Shown: positions 51,002-61,009 of the stretch, in pieces | How the letters are laid out: each line of letters begins with the position of its first letter | Position numbering within the stretch: position 1 is the stretch's first letter | Assembly (NCBI RefSeq): GCF_003234175.2 | Contig: NZ_CP126257.1 | Location: forward strand, 62,001-126,000 | Length of the DNA: 64,000 bases | Source of the DNA: Curtobacterium sp. MCSS17_007 | GTDB taxonomy: Bacteria; Actinomycetota; Actinomycetes; Actinomycetales; Microbacteriaceae | Reading direction: 5' to 3' | Program-made: the position numbers and the translations under genes | Notes under the pieces: generated by a model | Databases searched by the model: none | Told to the model about the DNA's origin: nothing | Seen by the model: the letters and a program-made list of their open reading frames with translations, nothing else

Positions 51002-51997
51002 TCAGCGCACCTGCCACCGCTCCACGAGCTGGTCCATCAGCCCGTCGAGCCGCTCGTCCGTGACCTGGCGCGACGGGTCGGCGTCGAACCACGCGACGAT
51101 CTCCCGCGCCCCCTGCCGGATCGACGTCGTCTGCGCGAACTCCGGTACGAGCGTCTGCACCTTCGTGTTGTCGAACACCGAGGTGTTCGCCTTGTCCCCG
51201 AGCAGGCTCGCGCCCCAGTCAGCGTCGAGCGCGTCGATCGCGTCCGACGGTACGTGCACGATCTGCAGGTCGTCGACCCCGGCGGCCGCCGCGAGCTCGT
51301 GCGCGATGCGGTCCCACGTCGGTGCCTCGTCGCCGGTGATGTGGAAGGCCTCGCCGATCGCTTCGGCACGGTCGAGCAGCCCCACGAAGCCGACCGCGAA
51401 GTCCCGCGCGTGCGTGATCGTCCACAGCGAGCTGCCGTCCCCGCACACCACGATCGGCTTGCCCGCACGCATGCGCCCGAGCACCGTCCACCCGCCCGAG
51501 AACGGCACCAGGGTCTCGTCGTAGGTGTGGGACGGCCGGATGATCGTCATCGGGAAGTCGTCCTCGCGGTACGCCTTCGTGAGCAGGTCCTCGCACGCGA
51601 TCTTGTCCCGCGAGTACTGCCAGAACGGGTTCTTCAGCGGCGTCGACTCGGTGATCGGTAGGTGCGTCGCGGGCGTCTGGTACGCCGAGGCCGACGAGAT
51701 GAAGACGTACTGGTTCGTGCGACCCGTGAACACGTCGATGTCGCGCTGCACCTGGTCGGGCGTGAAGGCCACGAAGTCGATGACGACGTCCCACTGCTGG
51801 TCGCCGATCGCCGCCTCGAGCGCGGTGCGATCCGACACGTCGGCCTGGAGGCGCGTCACGCTCTCCGGGATCGGCCGCTTGTCCGTCGTGCCCCGGTTGA
51901 GCACGGTGACGGCGAACCCCTGTTCGACGGCTTCGCGGACGCACGCGGCGCTGATGATGCCGCTGCCGCCGATGAACAGCACGCTCGGTCCCGACAT
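51002..51997 (-). CDS. NAD-dependent epimerase/dehydratase family protein
   Basis: A 331-residue extended SDR with the cofactor motif FIGGSGIISAACVREAVEQG (residues 8-27), VFISSASAYQTPATHLP, and RPSHTYDE. The Tyr-x3-Lys site is YSRDKIACED. It resembles atypical SDRs related to chloroplast RNA-binding/epimerase-like proteins. ATG 51997 is chosen because a GGGAGCAAGGGAGC site lies upstream. It is divergent from an aldo/keto reductase (124 bp gap). Substrate unknown. Confidence 0.88.
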   Translation of the reverse strand: MSGPSVLFIGGSGIISAACVREAVEQGFAVTVLNRGTTDKRPIPESVTRLQADVSDRTALEAAIGDQQWDVVIDFVAFTPDQVQRDIDVFTGRTNQYVFISSASAYQTPATHLPITESTPLKNPFWQYSRDKIACEDLLTKAYREDDFPMTIIRPSHTYDETLVPFSGGWTVLGRMRAGKPIVVCGDGSSLWTITHARDFAVGFVGLLDRAEAIGEAFHITGDEAPTWDRIAHELAAAAGVDDLQIVHVPSDAIDALDADWGASLLGDKANTSVFDNTKVQTLVPEFAQTTSIRQGAREIVAWFDADPSRQVTDERLDGLMDQLVERWQVR

Positions 51998-52121
51998 GGA
52001 TGCTCCCTTGCTCCCGGCGGTGCCGCTGTGCACCGCGCCCCTGCGATCCTGCCCCACGCGGCCCGCGTACCGTCACGGGTCGGGGCGCACCGATGCGCTC
52101 CACGACAGGAGTGACACGCAC

Positions 52122-53132
52122 ATGGAGTACCGCTACCTCGGCAACTCGGGCCTCAAAGTGTCCGAGATCACCTACGGCAACTGGCTCACCCACGCCTCCC
52201 AGGTCGAGAACGACGCGGCGATCGCCTGCGTCCGCGCCGCCCTCGACGTCGGCATCTCGACGTTCGACACCGCCGACGTCTACGCGAACACCGGTGCCGA
52301 GACCGTCTTCGGCGAAGCGCTGAAGGGGGAGCGTCGCCAGTCGCTCGAGATCGCCACGAAGGTGTTCGGTCCGACCGGCCCGAAGGGGCACAACGACACC
52401 GGGCTGAGCCGGAAGCACATCCTCGAGTCGATCGACGGCTCGCTCGAGCGGCTGCAGACCGACTACGTCGACCTGTACCAGGCGCACCGCTACGACCACG
52501 AGACCCCGCTCGAGGAGACGATGCAGGCGTTCGCCGACGTCGTGCGGCAGGGCAAGGTCCTGTACGTCGGCGTCTCGGAGTGGACGGCGGACCAACTCCG
52601 CGCCGGCGCCGAGCTCGCGAAGGACCTCGGGTTCCAGCTCATCTCGAACCAGCCGCAGTACTCGGCGCTCTGGCGGGTCATCGAGGAGGAGGTCGTCCCC
52701 GCGTCGAAGGAGCTCGGCATCTCGCAGATCGTCTGGTCCCCGATCGCCCAGGGCGTCCTGACGGGCAAGTACCAGCCCGGTCAGCCGCTGCCCGAGGGCT
52801 CGCGTGCCACCGACGACAAGGGCGGCGCGAAGATGATCGAGCGCTTCATGAACGACGAGGTGCTCTCGGCGGTGCAGGAGCTCGGGCCGATCGCCGACGA
52901 GCTGAGCCTGTCGATGGCGCAGCTCGCGGTCGCGTGGGTGCTGCAGAACGAGAACGTGGCGTCGGCGATCATCGGCGCCTCGCGCCCGGAGCAGGTGCAC
53001 GACAACGCCGGCGCGGCCGGGGTGCAGATCCCTGCCGAGCTGATGTCCCGCATCGACGACGCCCTCGGGTCGGTCGTCGAGCGCGACCCGGCGAAGACGA
53101 ACGACAGCAGCCCGAAGACCCGCGAGGCCTGA
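52122..53132 (+). CDS. Aldo/keto reductase, Kv-beta-like
   Basis: A 336-residue NADPH-dependent reductase. The catalytic tetrad is visible in FDTADVY (Asp, Tyr), IATKVFGP (Lys) and YQAHRYDHETPLEETM (His), and GASRPEQVHDNAG holds the C-terminal NADPH site. Length and YRYLGNSGLKVSEITYGNW opening match the Kv-channel-beta/YghZ branch, which reduces small aldehydes such as methylglyoxal. ATG 52122 gives the normal N-terminus. A long stem-loop follows downstream. Confidence 0.93.
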   Translation: MEYRYLGNSGLKVSEITYGNWLTHASQVENDAAIACVRAALDVGISTFDTADVYANTGAETVFGEALKGERRQSLEIATKVFGPTGPKGHNDTGLSRKHILESIDGSLERLQTDYVDLYQAHRYDHETPLEETMQAFADVVRQGKVLYVGVSEWTADQLRAGAELAKDLGFQLISNQPQYSALWRVIEEEVVPASKELGISQIVWSPIAQGVLTGKYQPGQPLPEGSRATDDKGGAKMIERFMNDEVLSAVQELGPIADELSLSMAQLAVAWVLQNENVASAIIGASRPEQVHDNAGAAGVQIPAELMSRIDDALGSVVERDPAKTNDSSPKTREA

Positions 53133-53161
53133 CGCTCCACCGCGGCTGCATGGCCACGGGT

Positions 53162-53224
53162 CGAACCACGATTCCGACATCGAACCAGCCGCACGAGCTG
53201 GCTCGATGTCGGAAACGTGGTTCG
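53162..53224. repeat. Long stem-loop after the aldo/keto reductase gene
   Basis: Arms of 28 bp (53162-53189 and 53197-53224) with two mismatches and a 7-nt loop. Lower GC than its surroundings (CGAACCACG, TCCGACATCGAACC). It has the same shape as the hairpin at 26011 but a different sequence. It lies between the reductase gene and the tRNA operon terminator. Confidence 0.8.
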
Positions 53225-53260
53225 GCGCCGCGCCAGCCAGCGCGGCCCACCGGGAACGCA

Positions 53261-53291
53261 AAAGAGCCCCTCACTCTCGTGAGGGGCTCTT
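53261..53291 (-). terminator. Terminator of the tRNA operon
   Basis: AAAGAGCCCCTCAC (53261-53274) and GTGAGGGGCTCTT (53279-53291) form a stem with a TCTC loop. Read on the minus strand it ends in a T-run, making a standard intrinsic terminator right after tRNA-Phe. Confidence 0.9.
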
Positions 53292-53296
53292 CACCG

Positions 53297-53369
53297 TGGC
53301 TGGACACGGCATCGATCCGTGGACCTTTCGATTTTCAGTCGAACGCTCTACCAACTGAGCTATCCAGCC
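53297..53369 (-). tRNA. tRNA-Phe (GAA)
   Basis: Minus-strand sequence starts GGCTGGATAGCTCAGTTGG, with anticodon stem-loop GACTGAAAATC giving anticodon GAA and an acceptor end TCCAGCC plus discriminator A. The seven acceptor pairs close. CCA is not encoded. Last gene of a three-tRNA unit. Confidence 0.96.
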
Positions 53370-53370
53370 G

Positions 53371-53447
53371 TGGCGACCCTGACGGGACTTGAACCCGCGA
53401 CCTCCGCCGTGACAGGGCGGCACGCTAACCAACTGCGCTACAGGGCC
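53371..53447 (-). tRNA. tRNA-Asp (GTC)
   Basis: Minus-strand sequence starts GGCCCTGTAGCGCAGTTGG; anticodon arm CCGCCCTGTCACGGCGG gives GTC. T arm CGGGTTCAAGTCCCG is normal; 3' CCA is encoded (53371-53373). Confidence 0.96.
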
Positions 53448-53497
53448 ATATTGTGTTGTGTTCGGTGTCGTACAGCTGCTTGCTCACTCACGAGGAG

Positions 53498-53570
53498 TGA
53501 CCCCAACGGGATTCGAACCCGTGCTGCCGCCGTGAAAGGGCGGTGTCCTAGGCCACTAAACGATAGGGCC
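53498..53570 (-). tRNA. tRNA-Glu (TTC)
   Basis: Minus-strand sequence starts GGCCCTATCGTTTAGTGGCC; anticodon arm CCGCCCTTTCACGGCGG gives TTC. First gene of the unit. It is also the tRNA that HemA uses for haem synthesis. Confidence 0.96.
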
Positions 53571-53600
53571 GCAAGCTGCGCCGTGCGCTACCGGGAGTCA

Positions 53601-53629
53601 AGCATACGGACGCTCTGCGCGATGCACAA
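53601..53629 (-). promoter_or_regulatory. Promoter of the tRNA Glu-Asp-Phe operon
   Basis: On the minus strand TTGTGC (53624-53629) and TATGCT (53601-53606) stand 17 bp apart, 31 bp before the tRNA-Glu 5' end. This is the best -35/-10 pair in the window. Confidence 0.7.
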
Positions 53630-53825
53630 ATCGAGTGCCCCCGAACGTGCATCCCCGGCGTGTCGCACTCGCTCGAAGTGGCCTGAGTAGGCGCCCGCTG
53701 CGACCATCGTGGGCGGCCTGGACCCTCGCTCGGGGGTGTCCGCGCCGTGACCCGTGTTGTTACTGTTGCGTCTGTTGACAGTGTGGCGAGTCCGAGCCTC
53801 GCCGCACCGTTACGAGATCGAGACC

Positions 53826-55088
53826 ATGTCGCCTGCTTCCGCCCGCCCCCGCCCCCGCCGCCGCGTTCTCGCCGCCGCGGTCGCCGTCGTGCTCTCCGCC
53901 GGCGCTCTCGCCGCGGTCGGCCCGGTGTCCGCAGCGTCGGCTGCGAGCTACCCCAGCTGGTCGGACGTGGAGCAGGCGAAGGCGTCGAAAGACGCCCAGC
54001 AGGCCAAGGTCACCGAGATCACGGCGCTCCTGCAGGACCTGGACGCGAAGGCGTCCGCCGCACAGCAGGCGTCCGAGGCAGCCGGCACCGCCTACCAGAC
54101 GGCGCAGACGAAGTACGACGCCGCGACCCTCGAGCAGCAGACGCTGCAGCAGCAGGCGGACGAGGCGGACCGCACCGCGAAGCGCTCCGAGGCGCAGGCC
54201 GGTCAGCTCGCCGCGCAGCTCGGCCGCGCGAGCGCGAACGACGTGACGACCGACATCCTCACCCACCCGTCCGATTCGGGTGACCTGCTGTACGAGCTCG
54301 GCGCGATGTCGAAGCTCACCGAGCAGGCCGACGGCATCTACTCCCAGGCCTCACAGGACCGCGGTGTCGCCCAGGGCCTCGCCGACCGTGCCCAGCAGGC
54401 GAAGGAGGCCCTCGGCGCGCTCGCCGACGCAGCCCAGGCGAAGATGCAGGCGGCTCAGGACGCCGCCGACCGCGCGCAGTCAGCGGTCGACGCCCAGGCG
54501 GACAACAAGGCGCGGCTCGAGGCGCAGCTCGAGCTCCTCACCACGAACGCGAAGGACGTCGAGGCCCAGTACGACAAGGGGGTCGCGGCAGCGAAGGCGG
54601 CGGAAGCGGCCCGCGCTGCCGCGGCCGCGAAGGCCGCAGCGACGAGCCAGGGCGGCTCCGGCGGTGGGGCCCCGAACTCCTCCGGCTGGGTGCGTCCCTC
54701 GGGCGGCTACCAGACGAGCCCCTACGGCTACCGCGTCGACCCGTACACGCACTACCGGGCACTGCACGCCGGGGTCGACCTCGCGCCCGCCTGCTACGCA
54801 CCGATCTACGCCGCCCACTCCGGCACGGTCACGTTCGCGGCGAACGGTGGCGGCTACGGCAACGAGGTCGTGCTCGACAACGGCGGCGGCATCTCCACCG
54901 CCTACGGGCACATCGTCGACGGCGGCATCCTCGTCTCCGTCGGGCAGCACGTCGAGGCCGGGCAGCAGATCGCGAAGATCGGCTCCACCGGCTGGTCGAC
55001 GGGGTGCCACCTCCACTTCGAGACCCGGGTGAACGGTTCCGCCGTCGACCCGGTCCCCTTCATGGCAGCGCGGGGGATCTCGGTTTGA
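53826..55088 (+). CDS. Secreted M23 peptidoglycan endopeptidase with coiled-coil domain
   Basis: A 420-residue exported cell-wall hydrolase. Signal peptide residues 1-40 (RPRPRRRVLAAAVAVVLSAG, cleavage near ASA-AS); Ala/Gln-rich coiled coil to about 270; Gly/Ser linker; LytM/M23 domain with zinc ligands in LHAGVDLA and GCHLHFE. The coiled-coil part, starting SYPSWSDVEQAKA, is paralogous to that of the next gene. It cleaves peptide bridges in peptidoglycan. ATG 53826 is chosen to give a normal signal peptide. Such pairs resemble division-associated hydrolases of actinobacteria (RipA/M23). Confidence 0.93.
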   Translation: MSPASARPRPRRRVLAAAVAVVLSAGALAAVGPVSAASAASYPSWSDVEQAKASKDAQQAKVTEITALLQDLDAKASAAQQASEAAGTAYQTAQTKYDAATLEQQTLQQQADEADRTAKRSEAQAGQLAAQLGRASANDVTTDILTHPSDSGDLLYELGAMSKLTEQADGIYSQASQDRGVAQGLADRAQQAKEALGALADAAQAKMQAAQDAADRAQSAVDAQADNKARLEAQLELLTTNAKDVEAQYDKGVAAAKAAEAARAAAAAKAAATSQGGSGGGAPNSSGWVRPSGGYQTSPYGYRVDPYTHYRALHAGVDLAPACYAPIYAAHSGTVTFAANGGGYGNEVVLDNGGGISTAYGHIVDGGILVSVGQHVEAGQQIAKIGSTGWSTGCHLHFETRVNGSAVDPVPFMAARGISV

Positions 55089-55121
55089 GCAACAGCGCCG
55101 TCGAGAGGCCCTGAGCGAGAC

Positions 55122-56597
55122 ATGAAGCCCTCCTCCCGCACCCTGTCCGGCTGCACCGCGGTCGTCGCCGTCCTCGGTATCGGCCTGTCGGTCGTCGTCG
55201 CCGGTCCCGCCCAGGCAGCTCCGTCCGCCCCGAGCTGGGACGACGTGCGCCAGGCGAAGGCCGACACCGCGCAGGCCCAGGCGACGGTGGACGAGCTGAG
55301 CGCCCGGCTGCAGACGCTGCAGGACGCCGCGGACAGCGCCGAGGTCTCCGAGCTCCAGGCGGCGCAGGACTACGCGATGGCGGTGTCGCAGCAGCAGGAG
55401 GCACAGGCGTCGCTCGACGACCTGACCGCCCAGGCGAAGCGCGCCGAGCAGAAGGCGGACGAGTCGGCCGCACAGGTCGCCGGGCTCGTCGTGGAGCTGT
55501 CCCGCACGGGCGGGGGCGACCTGTCGACCTCGATGCTCGTCGACGCCTCGGACGCGAAGGACCTGCTCTACCGCGTGGGCACGGTCTCGCACCTGTCCGC
55601 GCGGTCGGCCCGGGTGCTCGCCCAGGCGCAGACCGACCAGAACACCGTCGAGTCGATCGCCGCGCAGCAGTCGGCGGCCACGAAGGCCCTCGCCGCAGCG
55701 ACCGCGAAGTCCGAGCGCACCCTGGACCAGGCGAACGAGGCGTCGGCCTCAGCCCGATCCCGCGTCCAGCAGCAGCAGGACAGGCAGGCCGAGGTGCTCG
55801 ACCAGTTGGCGTTCCTCAAGGGCACGAGCACGGCGACCGAGACGGCGTACTGGAACGAGCAGCAGGCGAAGCGGGCCGAGCAGCAGCTCGCGGCCCGGAC
55901 CGCTGCCGCCTCCCGTGACACGGCATCCGGCGGCAGCAGCGACCCCGCGTCGCCGTCCGTACCATCGCGGCCGAGCACGTCGCGGCCGAGCACGACCCAG
56001 CCGAGCACCACGCAGCCGAACACGAGCCCGTCGCGCCCGAGCACCACGCAGCCGAACACGAGCCCCTCCCGGCCGAGCACGACACCGTCGCGCCCTGCGC
56101 CTGCGCCTGCGCCTGCTCCGGCCCCTGCTCCTGCGCCGGCCCCCGCAGCGGCGCCTGCCCCCGCACCGGCGCCTGCGCCGGCCCCGAAGCCGGTCTCGAG
56201 CCCGTCGAAGGCCGCCGGTGCCATCGCCTACGCCCGTGGTCAGCTCGGCAAGGCGTACGTGCTGGGCGGCGCGGGTCCGAACACCTGGGATTGCTCCGGC
56301 CTGGTGATGATGGCGTACAACTCGCAGGGCATCGCCACTGGCGGACACAACGTCGTCTGGCAGTACAACTACTTCAAGTCCGTCGGGCGCCTCGTCCCGC
56401 TGTCGCAGCGGCAGCCTGGCGACATCCTGTTCTACTCGACGAACGGCAGCGTCTCCGGCGCCTACCACGACAGCATCGTCACGAGCTACGGCACCATGGT
56501 CGAGGCCGCGCGCCCCGGCGTCGGCGTCGTCGAGCGCGGGATCTGGCTGCCGAACCAGCTCCTGCCGTACGTCGGCCGCCCGAGCGGCTCGGTCTAG
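55122..56597 (+). CDS. Secreted NlpC/P60 peptidoglycan hydrolase with coiled-coil domain
   Basis: A 491-residue exported endopeptidase. Signal peptide residues 1-33 (cleavage AQA-AP), coiled coil about 36-265 opening APSWDDVRQAKA, a low-complexity linker (PSTTQPNTSPSRPSTT repeats then a run of Pro-Ala dipeptides, about 278-362), and an NlpC/P60 domain with the catalytic Cys in NTWDCSGLV and His in GAYHDSIV. It hydrolyses D-Glu-diaminopimelate type bonds, as RipA does. It follows the M23 paralogue by 33 bp, probably in one operon. Confidence 0.93.
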   Translation: MKPSSRTLSGCTAVVAVLGIGLSVVVAGPAQAAPSAPSWDDVRQAKADTAQAQATVDELSARLQTLQDAADSAEVSELQAAQDYAMAVSQQQEAQASLDDLTAQAKRAEQKADESAAQVAGLVVELSRTGGGDLSTSMLVDASDAKDLLYRVGTVSHLSARSARVLAQAQTDQNTVESIAAQQSAATKALAAATAKSERTLDQANEASASARSRVQQQQDRQAEVLDQLAFLKGTSTATETAYWNEQQAKRAEQQLAARTAAASRDTASGGSSDPASPSVPSRPSTSRPSTTQPSTTQPNTSPSRPSTTQPNTSPSRPSTTPSRPAPAPAPAPAPAPAPAPAAAPAPAPAPAPAPKPVSSPSKAAGAIAYARGQLGKAYVLGGAGPNTWDCSGLVMMAYNSQGIATGGHNVVWQYNYFKSVGRLVPLSQRQPGDILFYSTNGSVSGAYHDSIVTSYGTMVEAARPGVGVVERGIWLPNQLLPYVGRPSGSV

Positions 56598-56599
56598 CC

Positions 56600-56642
56600 C
56601 GAGCGACCCGCAACGAGCGACCCGCAACGAGCGACCCGCAAC
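56600..56642. repeat. 14-bp tandem repeat, three units
   Basis: GAGCGACCCGCAAC occurs three times head to tail just after the NlpC/P60 stop (56596 area), then decays. Noncoding. Confidence 0.8.
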
Positions 56643-56672
56643 CCGCGACCGGGACCCCGACCCCGCACGAAC

Positions 56673-56712
56673 GACGGCGCCCGCACTCCCCGAGGGGAGC
56701 GCGGGCGCCGTC
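56673..56712. terminator. Stem-loop between convergent hydrolase and ppa genes
   Basis: GACGGCGCCCGCACTCCCC (56673-56691) pairs with 56694-56712 with one mismatch. It lies 14 bp from the ppa stop and likely terminates both transcripts. Confidence 0.75.
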
Positions 56713-56725
56713 CTGTGTGCGAGCG

Positions 56726-57217
56726 TCAGTGACCGGACGGCACGTACGCGGCCTGGCCGGCCTGCACGATGCGCTCGGCCTCGGCGGCGTCGCCCCAGCC
56801 CTCGGCCTTGACCCACTTGTTCGGCTCGAGGTCCTTGTAGCGCTCGAAGAAGTGCGCGATCTCGGCCTTGGTCTGCTCGTCGACGTCCGAGATGTCCTGG
56901 ATGTGCTGCCAGCGCGGGTCCTTCGCCGGGACCACGAGGACCTTCGCGTCGTTGCCGGCCTCGTCGCTCATCTTGAAGACGCCGACCGGGCGGACCTTGA
57001 CGCCGACGCCCGGGAAGACCGGGTACTCGAGCAGCAGCAGCGCGTCCACGGGGTCGCCGTCGTCGGCCAGCGTGTTCTCGAAGTACCCGTAGTCGGTCGG
57101 GTAGACGAACGAGGTGAACAGCACGCGGTCGAGGTACACGCGACCGGTCTCGTGGTCGACCTCGTACTTGTTGCGGCTGCCCTTGGGGATCTCGACGACG
57201 ACGTCGTACGCGGCCAT
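56726..57217 (-). CDS. ppa: Inorganic pyrophosphatase
   Basis: A 163-residue soluble family I pyrophosphatase. [23 protein letters not shown] is the N-terminal signature, [22 protein letters not shown] contains the DxDPxD metal-binding aspartates, and [14 protein letters not shown] follows. It hydrolyses pyrophosphate from biosynthesis. It is divergent from tilS; only 51 bp separate the starts. Confidence 0.97.
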   Translation of the reverse strand: MAAYDVVVEIPKGSRNKYEVDHETGRVYLDRVLFTSFVYPTDYGYFENTLADDGDPVDALLLLEYPVFPGVGVKVRPVGVFKMSDEAGNDAKVLVVPAKDPRWQHIQDISDVDEQTKAEIAHFFERYKDLEPNKWVKAEGWGDAAEAERIVQAGQAAYVPSGH

Positions 57218-57256
57218 GTTGCGCTCCTGGTCTCATGTGCGGGAAGAAAGCGCGGC

Positions 57257-57262
57257 TAACGT
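57257..57262 (+). promoter_or_regulatory. -10 box (TAACGT) of tilS
   Basis: TAACGT ends 6 nt before GTG 57269; no ribosome-binding site, so tilS mRNA is likely leaderless. Confidence 0.5.
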
Positions 57263-57268
57263 TACCGG

Positions 57269-58288
57269 GTGAACACTCCGCGTCCCCGGTTGGACCCGGC
57301 CGTCGCCGCGACCCGGCTGGCGGTCCGGACGCTCCTCGCGCAGGCGCGCGACGAGGGGCTGCTGCAGCCCGGCGACCTGGTCACGGTCGCGCTCAGCGGG
57401 GGAGCCGATTCGCTCGCGCTCGCTGCGGCGACCGCGTTCGAGGCGCCGAAGCAGGACCTGCGGGCCGGTGCGGTGGTCGTCGACCACGCACTCCAGGCGG
57501 GCAGCGACGCGGTGGCGAGCCGCGCCTCCAGGACGGCCGCGTCGCTGGGTCTCGACCCGGTGACGGTCCGCCGGGTGGACGTCGGCTCGGACGGCGGTCC
57601 CGAGGGTGCCGCACGGGAGGCACGGCACACCGCGATCGCGCGGGCCGCCGCCGACACGGGGTCGCCCCTGGTGCTGTTCGGGCACACGCTCGACGACCAG
57701 GCCGAGACGGTGCTGCTCGGCCTGCTGCGCGGCAGCGGGCCGGACGCGCTGTCCGGCATGCCGCCGCTCGCGCGACGCGCGGCCGGTCCGGCCTACGGGC
57801 GGCCGCTCCTCGGGGTGCGCCGGCACACGACCAGGCAGGCCTCGGTCGCCGGGGGGCTCGTGCCGTGGGACGACCCGCAGAACGACGATCCCGCGTACGC
57901 CCGAGTGCGTGTGCGGACCGCGCTCATGCCCGTGCTGGAGCGCGAGCTCGGTGCCGGGGTGCCCGAGGCACTCGCCCGGACCGCCGAACAGCTCCGCGAG
58001 GACGCTGCGGCGCTCGACCACTTCGCCGAGGAGATGGCGGAGGACCTCGCCGAGCACTCCGAGGCGGGCATCTCGCTGTCCGTGCCCGAGCTGCAGGCGA
58101 ACCCGCCGGCGCTCCGGCAGCGACTCGTCCGCCTGGCCGTGGAGGGGGAGTTCGGCGTGACGCTGTCGCGCACGCAGACGCTCGAGGTCTGCCGGCTCGT
58201 GACCGACTGGCGCGGGCAGGGACCGGTCGACCTGCCGGGGGTCCGGGCGTCGCGGGAGGGCGAGCGCATCGCGTTCGCCGCCCGTTAG
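57269..58288 (+). CDS. tilS: tRNA(Ile)-lysidine synthase
   Basis: A 339-residue enzyme that converts the wobble C of tRNA-Ile(CAU) to lysidine with ATP. The PP-loop SGGADS is at residues 43-48, VVDHALQ and FGHTLDDQAETVLLGLLRGSG follow, then a shortened C-terminal region as in actinobacterial TilS. GTG 57269 is chosen for the TAACGT box. The stop overlaps the -10 box of hpt. Confidence 0.95.
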   Translation: MNTPRPRLDPAVAATRLAVRTLLAQARDEGLLQPGDLVTVALSGGADSLALAAATAFEAPKQDLRAGAVVVDHALQAGSDAVASRASRTAASLGLDPVTVRRVDVGSDGGPEGAAREARHTAIARAAADTGSPLVLFGHTLDDQAETVLLGLLRGSGPDALSGMPPLARRAAGPAYGRPLLGVRRHTTRQASVAGGLVPWDDPQNDDPAYARVRVRTALMPVLERELGAGVPEALARTAEQLREDAAALDHFAEEMAEDLAEHSEAGISLSVPELQANPPALRQRLVRLAVEGEFGVTLSRTQTLEVCRLVTDWRGQGPVDLPGVRASREGERIAFAAR

Positions 58289-58291
58289 AGT
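58286..58291 (+). promoter_or_regulatory. -10 box (TAGAGT) of hpt overlapping the tilS stop
   Basis: TAGAGT begins with the tilS TAG stop codon and ends 6 nt before GTG 58298. Confidence 0.45.
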
Positions 58292-58297
58292 GCTCTG

Positions 58298-58849
58298 GTG
58301 GAACTCTCCGACGTCCAGGCAGACCTGTCCGAAGTGCTCTTCACCCCCGAGCAGATCGACGAGAAGCTCGCCGAACTCGCCGCGGTGGTCGACCGTGACT
58401 ACGCGGGGAAGGACCCGCTGCTCGTCGGCGTGCTGAAGGGCGCCGTCATGGTCATGGCGGACTTCTCGCGGCACCTCAAGATGCAGGCGCGGATGGACTG
58501 GATGGCGGTGTCGTCGTACGGCTCCGGCACGAAGTCGTCCGGTGTCGTGCGGATCCTCAAGGACCTCGACACCGACCTGCACGGCCGCGACGTCATCATC
58601 GTCGAGGACATCATCGACTCCGGCCTGACGCTGTCGTGGCTCAAGCAGAACCTCGAGTCGCGCGGTGCCGCGAGCGTCGAGATCGTCGCCCTGCTCCGCA
58701 AGCCCGAGGCCGCCAAGGTCGAGGTCGACGTGAAGTACGCCGGCTTCGAGATCCCCGACGCGTTCGTGGTCGGCTACGGCCTCGACTTCGACGAGCGCTA
58801 CCGGAACCTGCGCGGCATCGGCGTGCTCGCGCCGCACGTCTACTCCTGA
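58298..58849 (+). CDS. hpt: Hypoxanthine-guanine phosphoribosyltransferase
   Basis: A 183-residue purine salvage enzyme that makes IMP or GMP from hypoxanthine or guanine and PRPP. The PRPP loop VEDIIDSGLT is at residues 102-111; LKGAVMVMADF and VGYGLDFDERYRNLRGIGVL are also typical. GTG 58298 lies 9 bp after tilS. The order tilS-hpt-ftsH-fol is conserved in actinobacteria. Confidence 0.96.
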   Translation: MELSDVQADLSEVLFTPEQIDEKLAELAAVVDRDYAGKDPLLVGVLKGAVMVMADFSRHLKMQARMDWMAVSSYGSGTKSSGVVRILKDLDTDLHGRDVIIVEDIIDSGLTLSWLKQNLESRGAASVEIVALLRKPEAAKVEVDVKYAGFEIPDAFVVGYGLDFDERYRNLRGIGVLAPHVYS

Positions 58850-59014
58850 CCGGACGGGGCCGTCCGAGCGACCGGCCGGCCCGCACGGCGGTCTCCTGGC
58901 CCGGGTGGAGTTCGCCCGCAGAGGACACCCATTCTCGCCACAGAGTCGCCGCCGTATGCTGACCTCCACGCAACTCCGGCAGAGAAAGGTGTCGGGCCTC
59001 CGCGCCCGGATCAC

Positions 59015-61003
<1,989 letters not shown>

Positions 61004-61009
61004 CCCGGC

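Noticed and set aside
53261..53629. Integrated island at the tRNA cluster
   Set aside because: No integrase and no duplicated tRNA 3' end in the window; the tRNA operon has a normal promoter and terminator.
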